Shown piece by piece: positions 33,887-42,576 of a DNA stretch of 42,660 bases. How positions within the stretch are numbered: the stretch's first letter is position 1; each line of letters opens with the position of its first letter. The notes under the pieces are model-generated. The model was not told the origin of the DNA. It did no database searches and was given only the letters and a program-made list of their open reading frames with translations. The position numbers and the translations under genes were made by a program. The stretch is from Thermodesulfobacteriota bacterium (GTDB lineage Bacteria > Desulfobacterota > DSM-4660 > Desulfatiglandales > Desulfatiglandaceae): contig JANQDY010000188.1 in assembly GCA_028278625.1 (NCBI GenBank), forward strand, positions 1 through 42,660, in the 5' to 3' direction.

Positions 33887-35095
33887 ATGAATTCGAAAAC
33901 AATCACCCTTTTAAAAACACAGCTTCTGAAACTCAACCGGATCCCTTTTTACCGCCAAAAGGCGGCACAACAGGGGGTTGATCTCACCGCTATTGAGACC
34001 ATAGAGGATTTTCAGCGGATCCCTTTTACCCGGAGCCATGAAATCCTGGCGGAATTGCGTAAAAAGCCGTCTGAATCCGCTCTCTATTCCGAAAACGTCA
34101 CCCGCATCAATTTTTCCCCTTCGGGACAGGAGCTCTATCCCGTTTATTACACAAACAGGGATCTTGAAAACATGTACCGGGTCTGTGCCCGATCCCTTGA
34201 GGCGGCCGGCGTAGGGAAAGATGATATCTGCGCCATCACTTTTGGATATCAGCTCTTCGTGGCCGGCCTTTTTTATCAGGGACAACTGGAGTTCTACGGC
34301 GCCAAAGTCATCCCATTGGGCCCCGGAGAATCGGACCGGGCCGTAAAACTGATCAACGACTACCAGGTATCCGTTCTGATTTCCAATCCCACCTTTGCCA
34401 TGAAACTGGCCCGGAAAGGGATTCCCAGCGTCAAAACCCTTCTTGTGGGTGGAGAGCCCTTTACATCCGTAGAGGGATACCGGGAAAAGGTTTTAGGGGC
34501 CTTTGGAAGGGACCTGGTGATCATCGACTCTTACGGCATGGCCTTGTGCCTTCCCATTGCCAGGAGCTGCCGGCATTCCCGGGGGCTTCATGTGATGGAC
34601 GATTTTGTCTACGCTGAAGTGATCGACCCCGAAAGCGGAAGGATTGTTCCGCCTGGAGAAAAAGGTGAACTGGTCCTGACGCACCTTCGGAAAGAAGCGG
34701 CCCCGTTGCTCAGGTACCGAACCGGAGACCTCACTTTAATGGCGGAAAAGACCTGTGTCTGCGGCAGACAATGGACCCTTCCCAAAAGCGTTTTCGGCCG
34801 GACCGACGAAATGCTCAAAATCAAGGGCGTTAAGTTCTGGCCCTCCCAGATCAGCGGAATCCTGAAAGAGTTCCCCCAATTGGCAAACCCCTATCGCGTT
34901 GTTGTGAGAGAAAAAAATGGCGTGGATCACCTTGAATTGCATTTGCAGGGCAATCCATCCGCAAAAGACCCGTTGGAAAGGCTCCTCGCGCGTTTGAAGC
35001 AGGAAACGCTTCTGGCCTTTAATGATATCCGTATTACGGAAGAACTGGAAAAGGGCCCTCTGGTTGTTGATCAACGGAAGGGAAGAACTTTTTGA
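33887..35095 (+). CDS. PaaK-like AMP-forming ligase homologue (atypical P-loop)
   Basis: This 402-residue protein is related to phenylacetate-CoA ligase (ANL superfamily). It keeps LLVGGEPFT, the A5-like SYGMAL, the A7 YRTGDL and the A8 GRTDEMLKIKGVKFWPSQI segments. The nucleotide-binding P-loop, normally SSGTTGxP, reads FSPSGQELYP (76-85) and so lacks the TTG. A cysteine pair in EKTCVCGRQW is PaaK-like. Either ATP binding is changed or the protein uses a pre-formed adenylate. The start MNSKTITL at 33887 has GAGG upstream. It lies between the two lipoate-ligase-like paralogues, suggesting that the three act together. Confidence 0.8.
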   Translation: MNSKTITLLKTQLLKLNRIPFYRQKAAQQGVDLTAIETIEDFQRIPFTRSHEILAELRKKPSESALYSENVTRINFSPSGQELYPVYYTNRDLENMYRVCARSLEAAGVGKDDICAITFGYQLFVAGLFYQGQLEFYGAKVIPLGPGESDRAVKLINDYQVSVLISNPTFAMKLARKGIPSVKTLLVGGEPFTSVEGYREKVLGAFGRDLVIIDSYGMALCLPIARSCRHSRGLHVMDDFVYAEVIDPESGRIVPPGEKGELVLTHLRKEAAPLLRYRTGDLTLMAEKTCVCGRQWTLPKSVFGRTDEMLKIKGVKFWPSQISGILKEFPQLANPYRVVVREKNGVDHLELHLQGNPSAKDPLERLLARLKQETLLAFNDIRITEELEKGPLVVDQRKGRTF

Positions 35096-35131
35096 TATTC
35101 ATGTGAAACCAAAAACCGAATGGAGGACCCG

Positions 35132-36238
35132 ATGGCGCAACTGAGGCGCATCACAACCGAATTCCTTTATGCTGATTTTTCAACAAGCATTTCCCCGGCC
35201 GTTGAACTGGCCCTGGAAGAGCGAAAGGCCGGCAGTACCGCTCTCATCAATTTTTTCCGGGGTAGCAGTTTCACCTCCGGCGTGGTTGATGATCCGGAAA
35301 AGTCCCTGGACCTGGCATTCTGCCGAAAAGAGCGGATCGTGGTCCGCCGAAGACAGAACGGCGGCGGCGCCATCTACGGACCCGACGGAGGGGTGTTTAT
35401 CGTGCTCTACCTGGATACCCGCCTGCCGTGGGTTCCGGTAAAGACCATTGAACAGGCCTTTCCCACGGTATTGACCGCTCTTGCCGGCACCATCCGCGAA
35501 CTGTTCGGCATAGAAGCGGTATACCGCCCCGTCAACGACGTTGAAGTGGAAGGGCGAAAGCTGGTGCCCACTTCCGCGAGGCTTGAAAAAGGCATTTTAA
35601 CCATGCGCCTCCTCGTCAATGTGGTGCCCACGGATCCCAACGTACTGAAGAATGCCATCATAACCCCTCCCGAAAAGGTCCAGGACAAGAAGATCAAGGA
35701 CCCGGGCGCCCGTTTCACCTGCCTGGAGAAAGAGGCCGGCAGGAGGATCTCCCCGTCCGAGCTTGAAAGACTGGCTGCCGAAACAGTTGAGAAGATTTTT
35801 GGAACGGACATTGCATTGGTTCCGGCGGAGTTGACCGATATCGAGCGCGGATACGCCATGGAATACCAGAAGCAATACACTTCGGACCAATGGTTTTATG
35901 CCAATTCGGAAAGGACCCGGTTCAAGACCATCCCCACAGGCACGGTCAAGTCCGAAGGGAGACATAAAGCGCCGGCGGGTCTGATCCGGGTCACTTTGCT
36001 GGTTCGAAACCGTCTCATGGAAGATCTGATCATTACCGGGGATTTTCATCCCTCCCCAATGGGCGTGCTAAAGGAGATGGAGGATGTCCTCAGGGGAAGT
36101 CCCTGTGGACCGGACATTGTGGAAGAAAAGATCGGGAGCGTTTTAAAGAGACCTGACGTGGAAATTGCCGGTACAACGGTCAGGGATTTTGTAGCGGCGT
36201 TCCAGAAAGCCTTTGAAGGCGCCAATAAACAACTCTGA
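35132..36238 (+). CDS. Lipoate-protein-ligase-like protein 2 (conserved binding loop)
   Basis: This 368-residue paralogue of the protein encoded at 32747-33853 keeps the lipoyl-AMP-type loop, VRRRQNGGGAIYGPDGG (71-87), and the lysine in DVEVEGRKLVPTS (K143). It also has the C-terminal extension with DLIITGDFHPSP. The start MAQLRRI at 35132 is preferred over an ATG four codons earlier because GGAGG lies directly before it. It is therefore the more canonical member of the pair. The acceptor is unknown; no lipoate-dependent E2 or glycine-cleavage H gene is present, so a non-lipoyl acyl group may be the real substrate. Confidence 0.82.
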   Translation: MAQLRRITTEFLYADFSTSISPAVELALEERKAGSTALINFFRGSSFTSGVVDDPEKSLDLAFCRKERIVVRRRQNGGGAIYGPDGGVFIVLYLDTRLPWVPVKTIEQAFPTVLTALAGTIRELFGIEAVYRPVNDVEVEGRKLVPTSARLEKGILTMRLLVNVVPTDPNVLKNAIITPPEKVQDKKIKDPGARFTCLEKEAGRRISPSELERLAAETVEKIFGTDIALVPAELTDIERGYAMEYQKQYTSDQWFYANSERTRFKTIPTGTVKSEGRHKAPAGLIRVTLLVRNRLMEDLIITGDFHPSPMGVLKEMEDVLRGSPCGPDIVEEKIGSVLKRPDVEIAGTTVRDFVAAFQKAFEGANKQL

Positions 36239-36344
36239 AACCCTGCCGGAAAGGAGGTGGCATCACTCTAATAGACCCGTGAACGAAAATCCGTCCACTG
36301 ATTTTCACAAAACCCATCTTGCAACATAAAGGAGATAGAAGAAA

Positions 36345-37502
36345 ATGACCCGTTTCGTATTTAAAAAAAGTGCTGTTCTATTGACCATGTCCCTTTCCCT
36401 CATCCTTTTCGGCCTGCTCACTTGTGCTGGTGCGGAATCTCAGGTGAATCTGCCAAAAACCATGTTGTGGAGTTGCTATGACGTCGGGGCCTCAGGCTAT
36501 GTACAGGCATCCGCCATTGCCGATGCCTTTGTCAAAAAGTACGGGATCAGAATCCGGTTGCTCCCTTCCGGAACTTCTATCGGCAGATTGATGCCCCTTG
36601 CCACCAAAAGGGTCAATTGCGGTTTCCTGGCCAATGAAGTTTTCTTTGCCGTTGAGGGGCTTTATGACTTCTCTTCCAGAGAATGGGGCCCTCAGGATCT
36701 GAGAGTTATCCTGGCCCATCCCACCAGCACTGCCATGGCCACCACCAAGGAATCCGGCATCAAGGAGATCAAAGATCTCAGGGGAAAACGGGTTTCCTGG
36801 ATTCCGGGCAATCCCAGCCTCAATATCAAGGCGGAGGCATTTCTCGCTTTTGGGGGCCTGACGTGGAAGGATGTAAAAAGACAAGAGTTTCCCAGTTACG
36901 GTGCCGCTTGCAAGGCCCTGAAACAGGGGAAGACGGACGCCTCCGTTGTGGCCCCATCCGCATCCCTGATGTATGAACTTGAAACATCGCCGAGAGGTCT
37001 CTACTGGCTCCAATTCCCCCCCGAAGACAAAGAGGGATGGAAACGGATGCTTAAAATCGCCCCCTTTCTGAGCCCCAAAAAGGAGACCGTGGGCGCCGGG
37101 ATCTCCAAGGAGAACCCCGTTTTTCTGCCAGGGTATCGCTATCCCATGATCAGCGTGTATGCGGATGCGGATGCGGATTGGGTCTATAATTTCATAAAGG
37201 CCCTGGATCAAACCTATCCCATGTACGAAAAGGCCCATGCCGTCATGCCCACCTGGAAGATCTCCGGCGCGGGTGTTCCCCCCGCGGACGCCCCCTTTCA
37301 TATTGGGGCCGTAAAGTATCTGAAAGAAAAAGGGGTTTGGACCGAAAAGGACGACCAATGGAACAATGCCCGCCTCGAACAACTCAAAAAGGTCAGAAAT
37401 GCTTGGGACAAAGCGGTTGCCGAAGCAGACGCCAAGAAAATCAAATCCAAGAATTTCCCCAAATTCTGGCTCGAACAAAGGGCAAAGGCACTTGCCGACT
37501 AG
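36345..37502 (+). CDS. TAXI-type TRAP transporter substrate-binding protein
   Basis: This 385-residue periplasmic binding protein has a signal peptide (cleavage probable after CAGA). The mature start TMLWSCYDVGASGYVQASAIADAF is the TAXI (TRAP-associated extracytoplasmic immunogenic) family pattern, as are LRGKRVSWIPGNPSLNIKAEAFL, LKQGKTDASVVAPSAS and the C-terminal KKEKG/WNNARLEQLKKVR helix region. TAXI proteins work with a fused QM permease, which follows. Its ATG has an AAGGAGA ribosome site; a separate unused AAAGGAGG lies at 36250-36257. It is a different class of TRAP binding protein from the DctP at 19370-20404, so the island has two unrelated uptake routes. Confidence 0.9.
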   Translation: MTRFVFKKSAVLLTMSLSLILFGLLTCAGAESQVNLPKTMLWSCYDVGASGYVQASAIADAFVKKYGIRIRLLPSGTSIGRLMPLATKRVNCGFLANEVFFAVEGLYDFSSREWGPQDLRVILAHPTSTAMATTKESGIKEIKDLRGKRVSWIPGNPSLNIKAEAFLAFGGLTWKDVKRQEFPSYGAACKALKQGKTDASVVAPSASLMYELETSPRGLYWLQFPPEDKEGWKRMLKIAPFLSPKKETVGAGISKENPVFLPGYRYPMISVYADADADWVYNFIKALDQTYPMYEKAHAVMPTWKISGAGVPPADAPFHIGAVKYLKEKGVWTEKDDQWNNARLEQLKKVRNAWDKAVAEADAKKIKSKNFPKFWLEQRAKALAD

Positions 37503-37530
37503 GGCCCTGGAGTTAAACCAATGACAAAAT

Positions 37531-37565
37531 ATCTCCCGTGAAAGAGAACCCCTTTTACGGGAGAT
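37531..37565 (+). other. Intergenic stem-loop between TAXI binding protein and permease
   Basis: ATCTCCCGTG and TACGGGAGAT (with AAA/TTT extension) form a stem of about 12 pairs around AGAACC, followed by TGCTTT. Like the hairpin between dctP and dctQ, it may cap binding-protein mRNA or partly terminate transcription so that permease levels are lower. Confidence 0.65.
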
Positions 37566-37627
37566 TGCTTTCCCCTTGTTGACGTGGTCTTTTATTCGAC
37601 CGGTAACACCAGAAATAGGATCTTATC

Positions 37628-39574
37628 ATGGCACAATCAGATACTCTCCCAAGAAAAGCGTCCGAAGCTTCCGGGCCGAGGCTGAAAGGTTTTTCTTACG
37701 CCGTAACGGCCGTCATGTCCTCCCTTGGAATCCTCCTTTGTATCAACCAGCTCTTCCACCTGAATATCGGGGGGTTCATGCCCATCGGAAACGCCTACTA
37801 TTACTACATACTCACCTTCTATCTCTCCATCAGCTTCATCGTGTTTCCGGGGGCCAAAAGGGACGAACATCGGGTACCCTGGTATGACTGGGGGTTGTTC
37901 ATCATCAGTATGACCGCCACCCTTTATTTGGGAGTGAACGCATACGACATTCTCACAAAGGGCTGGGAATATGCGGCCCCGCCCCTGCCCACCCTGGCGG
38001 GGGGCGTCCTCTGGCTCCTGGCCCTGGAAGGGGTCCGGCGCGCGGGCGGGTTCAGCCTTTTCGTCATATGCCTGATCTTCTCCCTCTATCCCATCTACGC
38101 CGGGTACATGCCGGGGTTTTTGTGGGGAAGTCCTTTCTCCTTGCTGGAAACGGTGAGATATCAGTCCATGGGCGTGGAAGGCATCATCGGAATCCCAACG
38201 CGGGTGGTGGGAAACCTGCTGGTGGGCTTTATCATCTTCGGCGTTGCCCTGGTATCCTCCGGCGGCGGAAAGTTCTTCATGGACTTCGCCCTTTCCCTGC
38301 TGGGTCACTCAAGGGGTGGCGCCGCAAAGGTCGCCGTGTTCTCAAGCGCCTTTATGGCGAGCCTGAGCGGCAGTGTTATTTCAAATGTGGTGACCACCGG
38401 GTCCATGACCATACCCGCCATGAAGAAGACCGGATACAGCCCCAGATGGGCCGCCGCCGTTGAGGCCTGCGCCTCCACGGGCGGATCCATCATGCCGCCC
38501 ATCATGGGCGCGGCCGGGTTTCTCATCGCCTCATTTCTGAACGTTCCCTATGCGGAAGTGATGTGGGCCGCGTTTTTCCCCGCTTTTCTCTATTATCTGA
38601 CCCTTCTTTTGCAGGTGGACGCCCACGCGGCCCACGCCGATATCGGCGGTCTTTCCAAGGAAGAACTCCCCGACAAATGGAATACGCTAAAAGAGGGGTG
38701 GTTCTTCCTGGGCTCCCTCTTTCTGCTGGTGTTCATCCTTTTCTACATGCGCACCGAGTCATGGGCCCCCTTCTTCGTCATGATATTCCTGTTTGCCTGC
38801 GCCATGATTCGAAAAAAGACGCGCTTCTCCGGCAGGAAATTCCTCGATTTCATCGTCAATTCGGGTCGTTTGCTGGGCCAGATAACGGCCATACTTGCCG
38901 GCATCGGCCTGATCATGGGGGCCCTGTCCGGAACCGGGGTTGCAAACTCTTTTTCCAGGGAGCTGGTGCTCTTTGCCGGAGGCAACACGGCGCTTCTCCT
39001 GATATTTGGCGCCATCACCAGTTTCGTTCTGGGGATCGGCATGACCGTAACGGCCTGCTACGTGTTTCTGGCCATCGTGCTCGTTCCGGCTTTGGTGGAG
39101 GTGGGATTAAATCAGATGGGATGCCATCTCTTCGTCTTATACTGGGGATGCCTCTCCTATATTACGCCTCCGGTGGCCTTGGGGGCCATTACCGCCGCCG
39201 CAATCGCGGATTCCAAACCCATGTCCACGGCCGCCCTCTCCATGCGGCTGGGATCATCAAAATACATTCTTCCGTTTCTATTCGTCCTGAACCCGGCCAT
39301 GATCATGATCGGACCGACCGGAGAGGTCTTGCTGGCAGTGGTCACCGCCTTGATCGGGTGCATCATGCTGGCATGCGCTCTGGAAGGATATCTGTACTAT
39401 TTCGGAATCCCTTCACTTCTATTGCGGATAACGGCCTTTGTGGCAGGATTTCTGTTTCTGTACCCCGACCCCTACTGCGACATGGCAGCCCTTGCCCTTT
39501 CCATTGTCGCCGTGGCCCTTGTGAAAATCGGCATCTTTCGGCCGCTTCCCATAAAGGCTGAAGCCCGTACGTAA
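37628..39574 (+). CDS. TAXI-type TRAP permease, fused small and large subunits
   Basis: This 648-residue membrane protein joins a DctQ-like four-helix part (residues about 1-190) with a DctM-like channel part. Landmarks are VGNLLVGFIIFGVALVSSGGGKFFMDFALSLLGHSRGGAAKVAVFSSAFMASLSGSVISNVVTTGSMTIPAMKKTGYSPRWAAAVEACASTGGSIMPPIMGAAGFLIASFLNVPYAEV (about 195-320; the IMPP motif corresponds to LIPP) and a later GIGMTVTACYVFLAIVLVPAL. The end has extra helices. It directly follows the TAXI binding protein with only a hairpin between and is followed by a strong terminator, so these two genes close the plus-strand arm. Confidence 0.92.
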   Translation: MAQSDTLPRKASEASGPRLKGFSYAVTAVMSSLGILLCINQLFHLNIGGFMPIGNAYYYYILTFYLSISFIVFPGAKRDEHRVPWYDWGLFIISMTATLYLGVNAYDILTKGWEYAAPPLPTLAGGVLWLLALEGVRRAGGFSLFVICLIFSLYPIYAGYMPGFLWGSPFSLLETVRYQSMGVEGIIGIPTRVVGNLLVGFIIFGVALVSSGGGKFFMDFALSLLGHSRGGAAKVAVFSSAFMASLSGSVISNVVTTGSMTIPAMKKTGYSPRWAAAVEACASTGGSIMPPIMGAAGFLIASFLNVPYAEVMWAAFFPAFLYYLTLLLQVDAHAAHADIGGLSKEELPDKWNTLKEGWFFLGSLFLLVFILFYMRTESWAPFFVMIFLFACAMIRKKTRFSGRKFLDFIVNSGRLLGQITAILAGIGLIMGALSGTGVANSFSRELVLFAGGNTALLLIFGAITSFVLGIGMTVTACYVFLAIVLVPALVEVGLNQMGCHLFVLYWGCLSYITPPVALGAITAAAIADSKPMSTAALSMRLGSSKYILPFLFVLNPAMIMIGPTGEVLLAVVTALIGCIMLACALEGYLYYFGIPSLLLRITAFVAGFLFLYPDPYCDMAALALSIVAVALVKIGIFRPLPIKAEART

Positions 39575-39582
39575 CCGCCATG

Positions 39583-39618
39583 GGTCGGCGGGGATCATTG
39601 TATCCCAGCCGACCTTTT
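39583..39618 (+). terminator. Rho-independent terminator after the TAXI permease
   Basis: GGTCGGC(G)GGGAT (39583-39595) pairs with ATCCC(A)GCCGACC (39602-39614) around the loop CATTGT, with one mismatch, and is followed by TTTT. It closes the long plus-strand operon run. Confidence 0.85.
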
Positions 39619-39725
39619 AAAAAGGGAAAAGGGATCACCTTACAACATCTGAGTGAAGCGGTGGAACGCGGTGCATTCTTGCCGGATTGGGATCAATGAC
39701 GGTCCTGTTTTGGGGGTCTAAGGGG

Positions 39726-40673
39726 TCAAATCAGCGGAAAATTTTTGTCCGATCCCAAGAGATTGTTCGCAATCACCAGGCTGTGAAGCTTGTTTTCAAA
39801 AAGGGCCTCGGTATATTGTCCGCAGTTCACCAGCCTGTCAAGGTCAAGGCCCGTTTTGATGCCCATTTCCTCAAAAACATATGCCAAATCTTCGGTGGCC
39901 ACGGTGGGAAATATTCGATGGGGATCTCCGTTTTCCTTTTTCAGCCCCAAATCCATTTGACGGCCGATTCCGCTGATACAGGTCTTAAACTTGCGGATTC
40001 CCGCTTCATATGCGGCGATGATGTTGGCCAGTCCCAATCCGCGATTGTCATGAAAATGCAAGAGCAGTTTGGAGCGGTCAATTTCTTCATAATAAAAATC
40101 GAGATGCCGCTTTACGAGAAACGGATTTGCCATGCAGAATTCATCACCCAGACACACATCGACACATCCCAGAAGGATTAACTTTGCCGCCAATGCCCTC
40201 ACCTCTTCCAAAAACGGAAAGTCAATTCCCGGATAACCAAAGGCACCCGCGAGCCAAGCCGTAACCGTTATGTTGTTCGCTTCCGCAATCTGGATGATTG
40301 AATTGATTTCCTTGAGGGTTTCAGACCTGTTACATTTATGGGACAGCTTGTTGAGCCCGTCCGTGATGTAAACCCACACCACCAATTCCTGGGCACCACA
40401 CGCAATGGCGTTGCGGCATCCGATTTCATTGGGAACCAAAACCTGCCCGATCTTTTCAGGCCCGATTTCAAGCTTCTGCAGCACTTCAAGCCCATCCCTC
40501 ATCTGGGGCATTTCTTTCGGATGCACCAGAGAAGTGACTTCCATTTTCCTAAAACCCGCATCAAATAATCGTTGGATGAGAGAGATCTTATGTTGGGCGC
40601 TGATATACTTCTGATAGTACTGGAGACCTTTTCTGGGCCCCACCTCTATGATCTCAATCTGTTCTGGTATCAT
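39726..40673 (-). CDS. HMG-CoA-lyase-like TIM-barrel protein, active-site variant
   Basis: This 315-residue protein of the HMGL/DRE-TIM family resembles 3-hydroxy-3-methylglutaryl-CoA lyase (EVGPR, MEVTSLVHP, LGDEF, HFHDNRG, VATEDLAYVFEEMGI). It differs at key positions. The metal ligand aspartate in VGPRDGLQ is lysine (K15). The histidine pair is kept (H206, H208). The loop with catalytic cysteine (GGCPYAxGASGN) is replaced by a longer IGRQMDLGLKKENGDPHRIFPT (236-257, without cysteine), and the metal-ligand asparagine is lost. It may be a different lyase or aldolase or a non-catalytic relative. It is on the minus strand, convergent with the TAXI permease beyond its terminator. Confidence 0.82.
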   Translation of the reverse strand: MIPEQIEIIEVGPRKGLQYYQKYISAQHKISLIQRLFDAGFRKMEVTSLVHPKEMPQMRDGLEVLQKLEIGPEKIGQVLVPNEIGCRNAIACGAQELVVWVYITDGLNKLSHKCNRSETLKEINSIIQIAEANNITVTAWLAGAFGYPGIDFPFLEEVRALAAKLILLGCVDVCLGDEFCMANPFLVKRHLDFYYEEIDRSKLLLHFHDNRGLGLANIIAAYEAGIRKFKTCISGIGRQMDLGLKKENGDPHRIFPTVATEDLAYVFEEMGIKTGLDLDRLVNCGQYTEALFENKLHSLVIANNLLGSDKNFPLI

Positions 40674-40706
40674 GACGCACCTTTCCTTTGGCGTATCCGC
40701 TGTTTC

Positions 40707-40790
40707 CTAATGGTTTTGCTGGGAAGCAAACTCCATACCGCGCCGTGGCGAATAACGGGCATCAGGTTCTTGAACGGGCGATTTCATCAT
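40707..40790 (-). CDS. Possible 27-residue peptide upstream of HMGL-like gene
   Basis: Two adjacent ATGs (40790 and 40787) with GAGGAAAAG eight bases upstream open a frame beginning MMKSPVQEPDARYSPRR and ending at a TAG, 33 bp before the HMGL-like start. It may be a leader peptide or the start of a lost gene. No homologue is recognised. Confidence 0.25.
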   Translation of the reverse strand: MMKSPVQEPDARYSPRRGMEFASQQNH

Positions 40791-40964
40791 TTTCTTTTCC
40801 TCACTTGTCAGACGATGGGCCGAGGATTTCGGTAAGCCCCCATGAAGATCCAAGAGGCACTAAATAGTAAGATTCGTGTCTTTTGTCAATTGGCAACCGT
40901 ACTGCCAGGAAAAACCCGTCCCAATGATTCACCACCGTTTCTTCCCCTCCCAAGGACGGAGCGG

Positions 40965-41372
40965 TCAGAGTTTGTATATTTTATGGCGCGCCAAGGCTTC
41001 TTTTGTCAGCGGCACCGTAAAATCCGTTGTGGTTAATACCCTGCCCAACCCGTTCGTGCCTTGGTATGACAGGGTCTTCGGGGCCTTGACGCTGCTCCCG
41101 GCTTGGTACTGTATAAGTATCGTGACGAAGCGCCAACATGCACCTTTTTTATACAAATCCAAAATCCGGTTCACCACAAGAACCATCTCCTCGTTCACCT
41201 TGGGGGCCCTTCCCTGAGAAAGCGATTGTCCTGACAGAGATATATTTGATGGAAATTCCGGCAAATTGACATTCAAGCTCAAATATGACCCGTTCAGAAT
41301 GAATTTTGTCAAAACAGCCTTTTGCCTTGGAATGAAACTTGCTTTGATATTGGCAACAATGTCAAAGGCCAA
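40965..41372 (-). CDS. Hypothetical protein or gene fragment
   Basis: This 135-codon frame has no family I can name. The best-ordered part is the C-terminal third, EEMVLVVNRILDLYKKGACW followed by a region ending TTDFTVPLTKEALARHKIYKL, which looks protein-like. The start is only a TTG (41372), two codons after an in-frame stop, with no ribosome site, so it may be a 5'-truncated remnant. It is on the minus strand, while the ABC binding protein after it is on the plus strand. Confidence 0.35.
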   Translation of the reverse strand: MAFDIVANIKASFIPRQKAVLTKFILNGSYLSLNVNLPEFPSNISLSGQSLSQGRAPKVNEEMVLVVNRILDLYKKGACWRFVTILIQYQAGSSVKAPKTLSYQGTNGLGRVLTTTDFTVPLTKEALARHKIYKL

Positions 41373-41472
41373 ACCTCAAGACTCAGTAGATGTTGAATTG
41401 GCTGCACAATGCCATTGATCGTTAAAATACAATGTTGTTAACCATACACTTTTTACAGGGAGGTATTAGAGG

Positions 41473-42576
41473 ATGGAACAAAGGAATCTTGGCCGTTATT
41501 GTCGTGTCATTATCGCTTTATTGGTTCTTGCTTTTGCCCTGCCGGTGAGCGGCACCCTGGCCTCTGACGCCAAAAATAAGGACCTTAAACCTTTTAAATT
41601 CGGGCAGATCCTGGCTCTGACCGGAGCCGGCTCATGGTACGGGGTGACCATGAGTCGGGGGGCCGAATTGGCGGCAGAGGAGATCAATGCCGACGGCGGC
41701 GTGGCAGGATACAAACTGGTGCCTGTTGTAGAGGATCACCGAAGCGGGGACACCTCCGCGGGCCAGGCAGCCTGTCGAAAGCTGATCGATATGGACAAGG
41801 TTCCTTACATACAGGGTTCCTATGGCAGCATCTGTACTTCCGTTCAACCCATATGCGCGGAGAACAGAGTTGTTCTGGTTAACGGCGGCGGAACCGCTCC
41901 CACCCTGCTCAACAAGCCCTATCTGCACAATACCCGCCTTTTGGGGGACGCATGTGCCGTAGCCGTCCTCAAGTACTTGTGGGATAAGAAAGGATGCCGC
42001 CGCTTGGCAACCATTTTCTACAATCAGGAATCGGGCATCACCATCAACAAGGCCGCGACAAAGGCCTGGAAGTCATGGGGTGGAGAGGTCGTCGAGGAAT
42101 CCCTCGTTTCAACGGGACAAACCAACTTCCTGGGAGAAATATCCAGAATCAAAGCGGCAAAACCCGACTGCATCGCCATCTGGTCCTACGGTACGGACGT
42201 GGGATATACCGTAAAGGACATCAGGCGTCTGGGCCTGAAGGTTCCCGTCTGTGGCGTGGAATTCACCCCCGATGCCGCGGCAATTGCGGGTAAGGCATTT
42301 GAAGGATTCCTGATCGGACTCGACTATTTTGACCCAAATATCGATTACCCGAAAACCAAACAATTCGTAAGACATTTCGCCGAAAAGTACGGCTCCGACG
42401 AAAAACTGGACTACTACTGTGCCAACTACTATGACCTGACCTACATGCTGAAAGACCTGATCTCAAGGGTCGTCGCAAAGGGCGGCGATCCCATGGACGG
42501 CGCGCAACTGGAAGCCGCCCTTTTGGAGAATCCCTTTTTCGACAGTGTCTATGGCGGAAAAATGATGGTCTCGTAA
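41473..42576 (+). CDS. ABC-type branched-chain amino acid-like binding protein, probably truncated
   Basis: This 367-residue Leu/Ile/Val-type periplasmic binding protein (LivJ/K family, type 1 fold) has a signal peptide (CRVIIALLVLAFALPVSGTLAS) and the hallmark LTGAGSWYGVTMSRGAELAAEEINADGG, followed by a typical second lobe (GTDVGYTVKDIRRLGLKVPVCGVEFTP). The family normally runs on 20-40 residues after FFDSVYGGK to a final beta-strand. Here the frame changes to MMVS and stops exactly where a repeat-like sequence (GTCTCGTAAAAAGTC) begins, so the 3' end is probably replaced. GGGAGG precedes the ATG. No ABC permease or ATPase genes are visible. Confidence 0.85.
   Translation: MEQRNLGRYCRVIIALLVLAFALPVSGTLASDAKNKDLKPFKFGQILALTGAGSWYGVTMSRGAELAAEEINADGGVAGYKLVPVVEDHRSGDTSAGQAACRKLIDMDKVPYIQGSYGSICTSVQPICAENRVVLVNGGGTAPTLLNKPYLHNTRLLGDACAVAVLKYLWDKKGCRRLATIFYNQESGITINKAATKAWKSWGGEVVEESLVSTGQTNFLGEISRIKAAKPDCIAIWSYGTDVGYTVKDIRRLGLKVPVCGVEFTPDAAAIAGKAFEGFLIGLDYFDPNIDYPKTKQFVRHFAEKYGSDEKLDYYCANYYDLTYMLKDLISRVVAKGGDPMDGAQLEAALLENPFFDSVYGGKMMVS

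Larger units (their letters stand above)
40674..41472. other. Poorly coding stretch between HMGL-like and binding-protein genes
   Basis: This 0.8-kb stretch holds no recognised gene. It contains a 27-codon minus-strand frame (40707-40790) and a 135-codon minus-strand frame (40965-41372), described separately. A TACAAT (41428-41433), a -10-like element, is the only promoter-like feature seen before the binding-protein gene, and no convincing -35 accompanies it. Confidence 0.5.
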
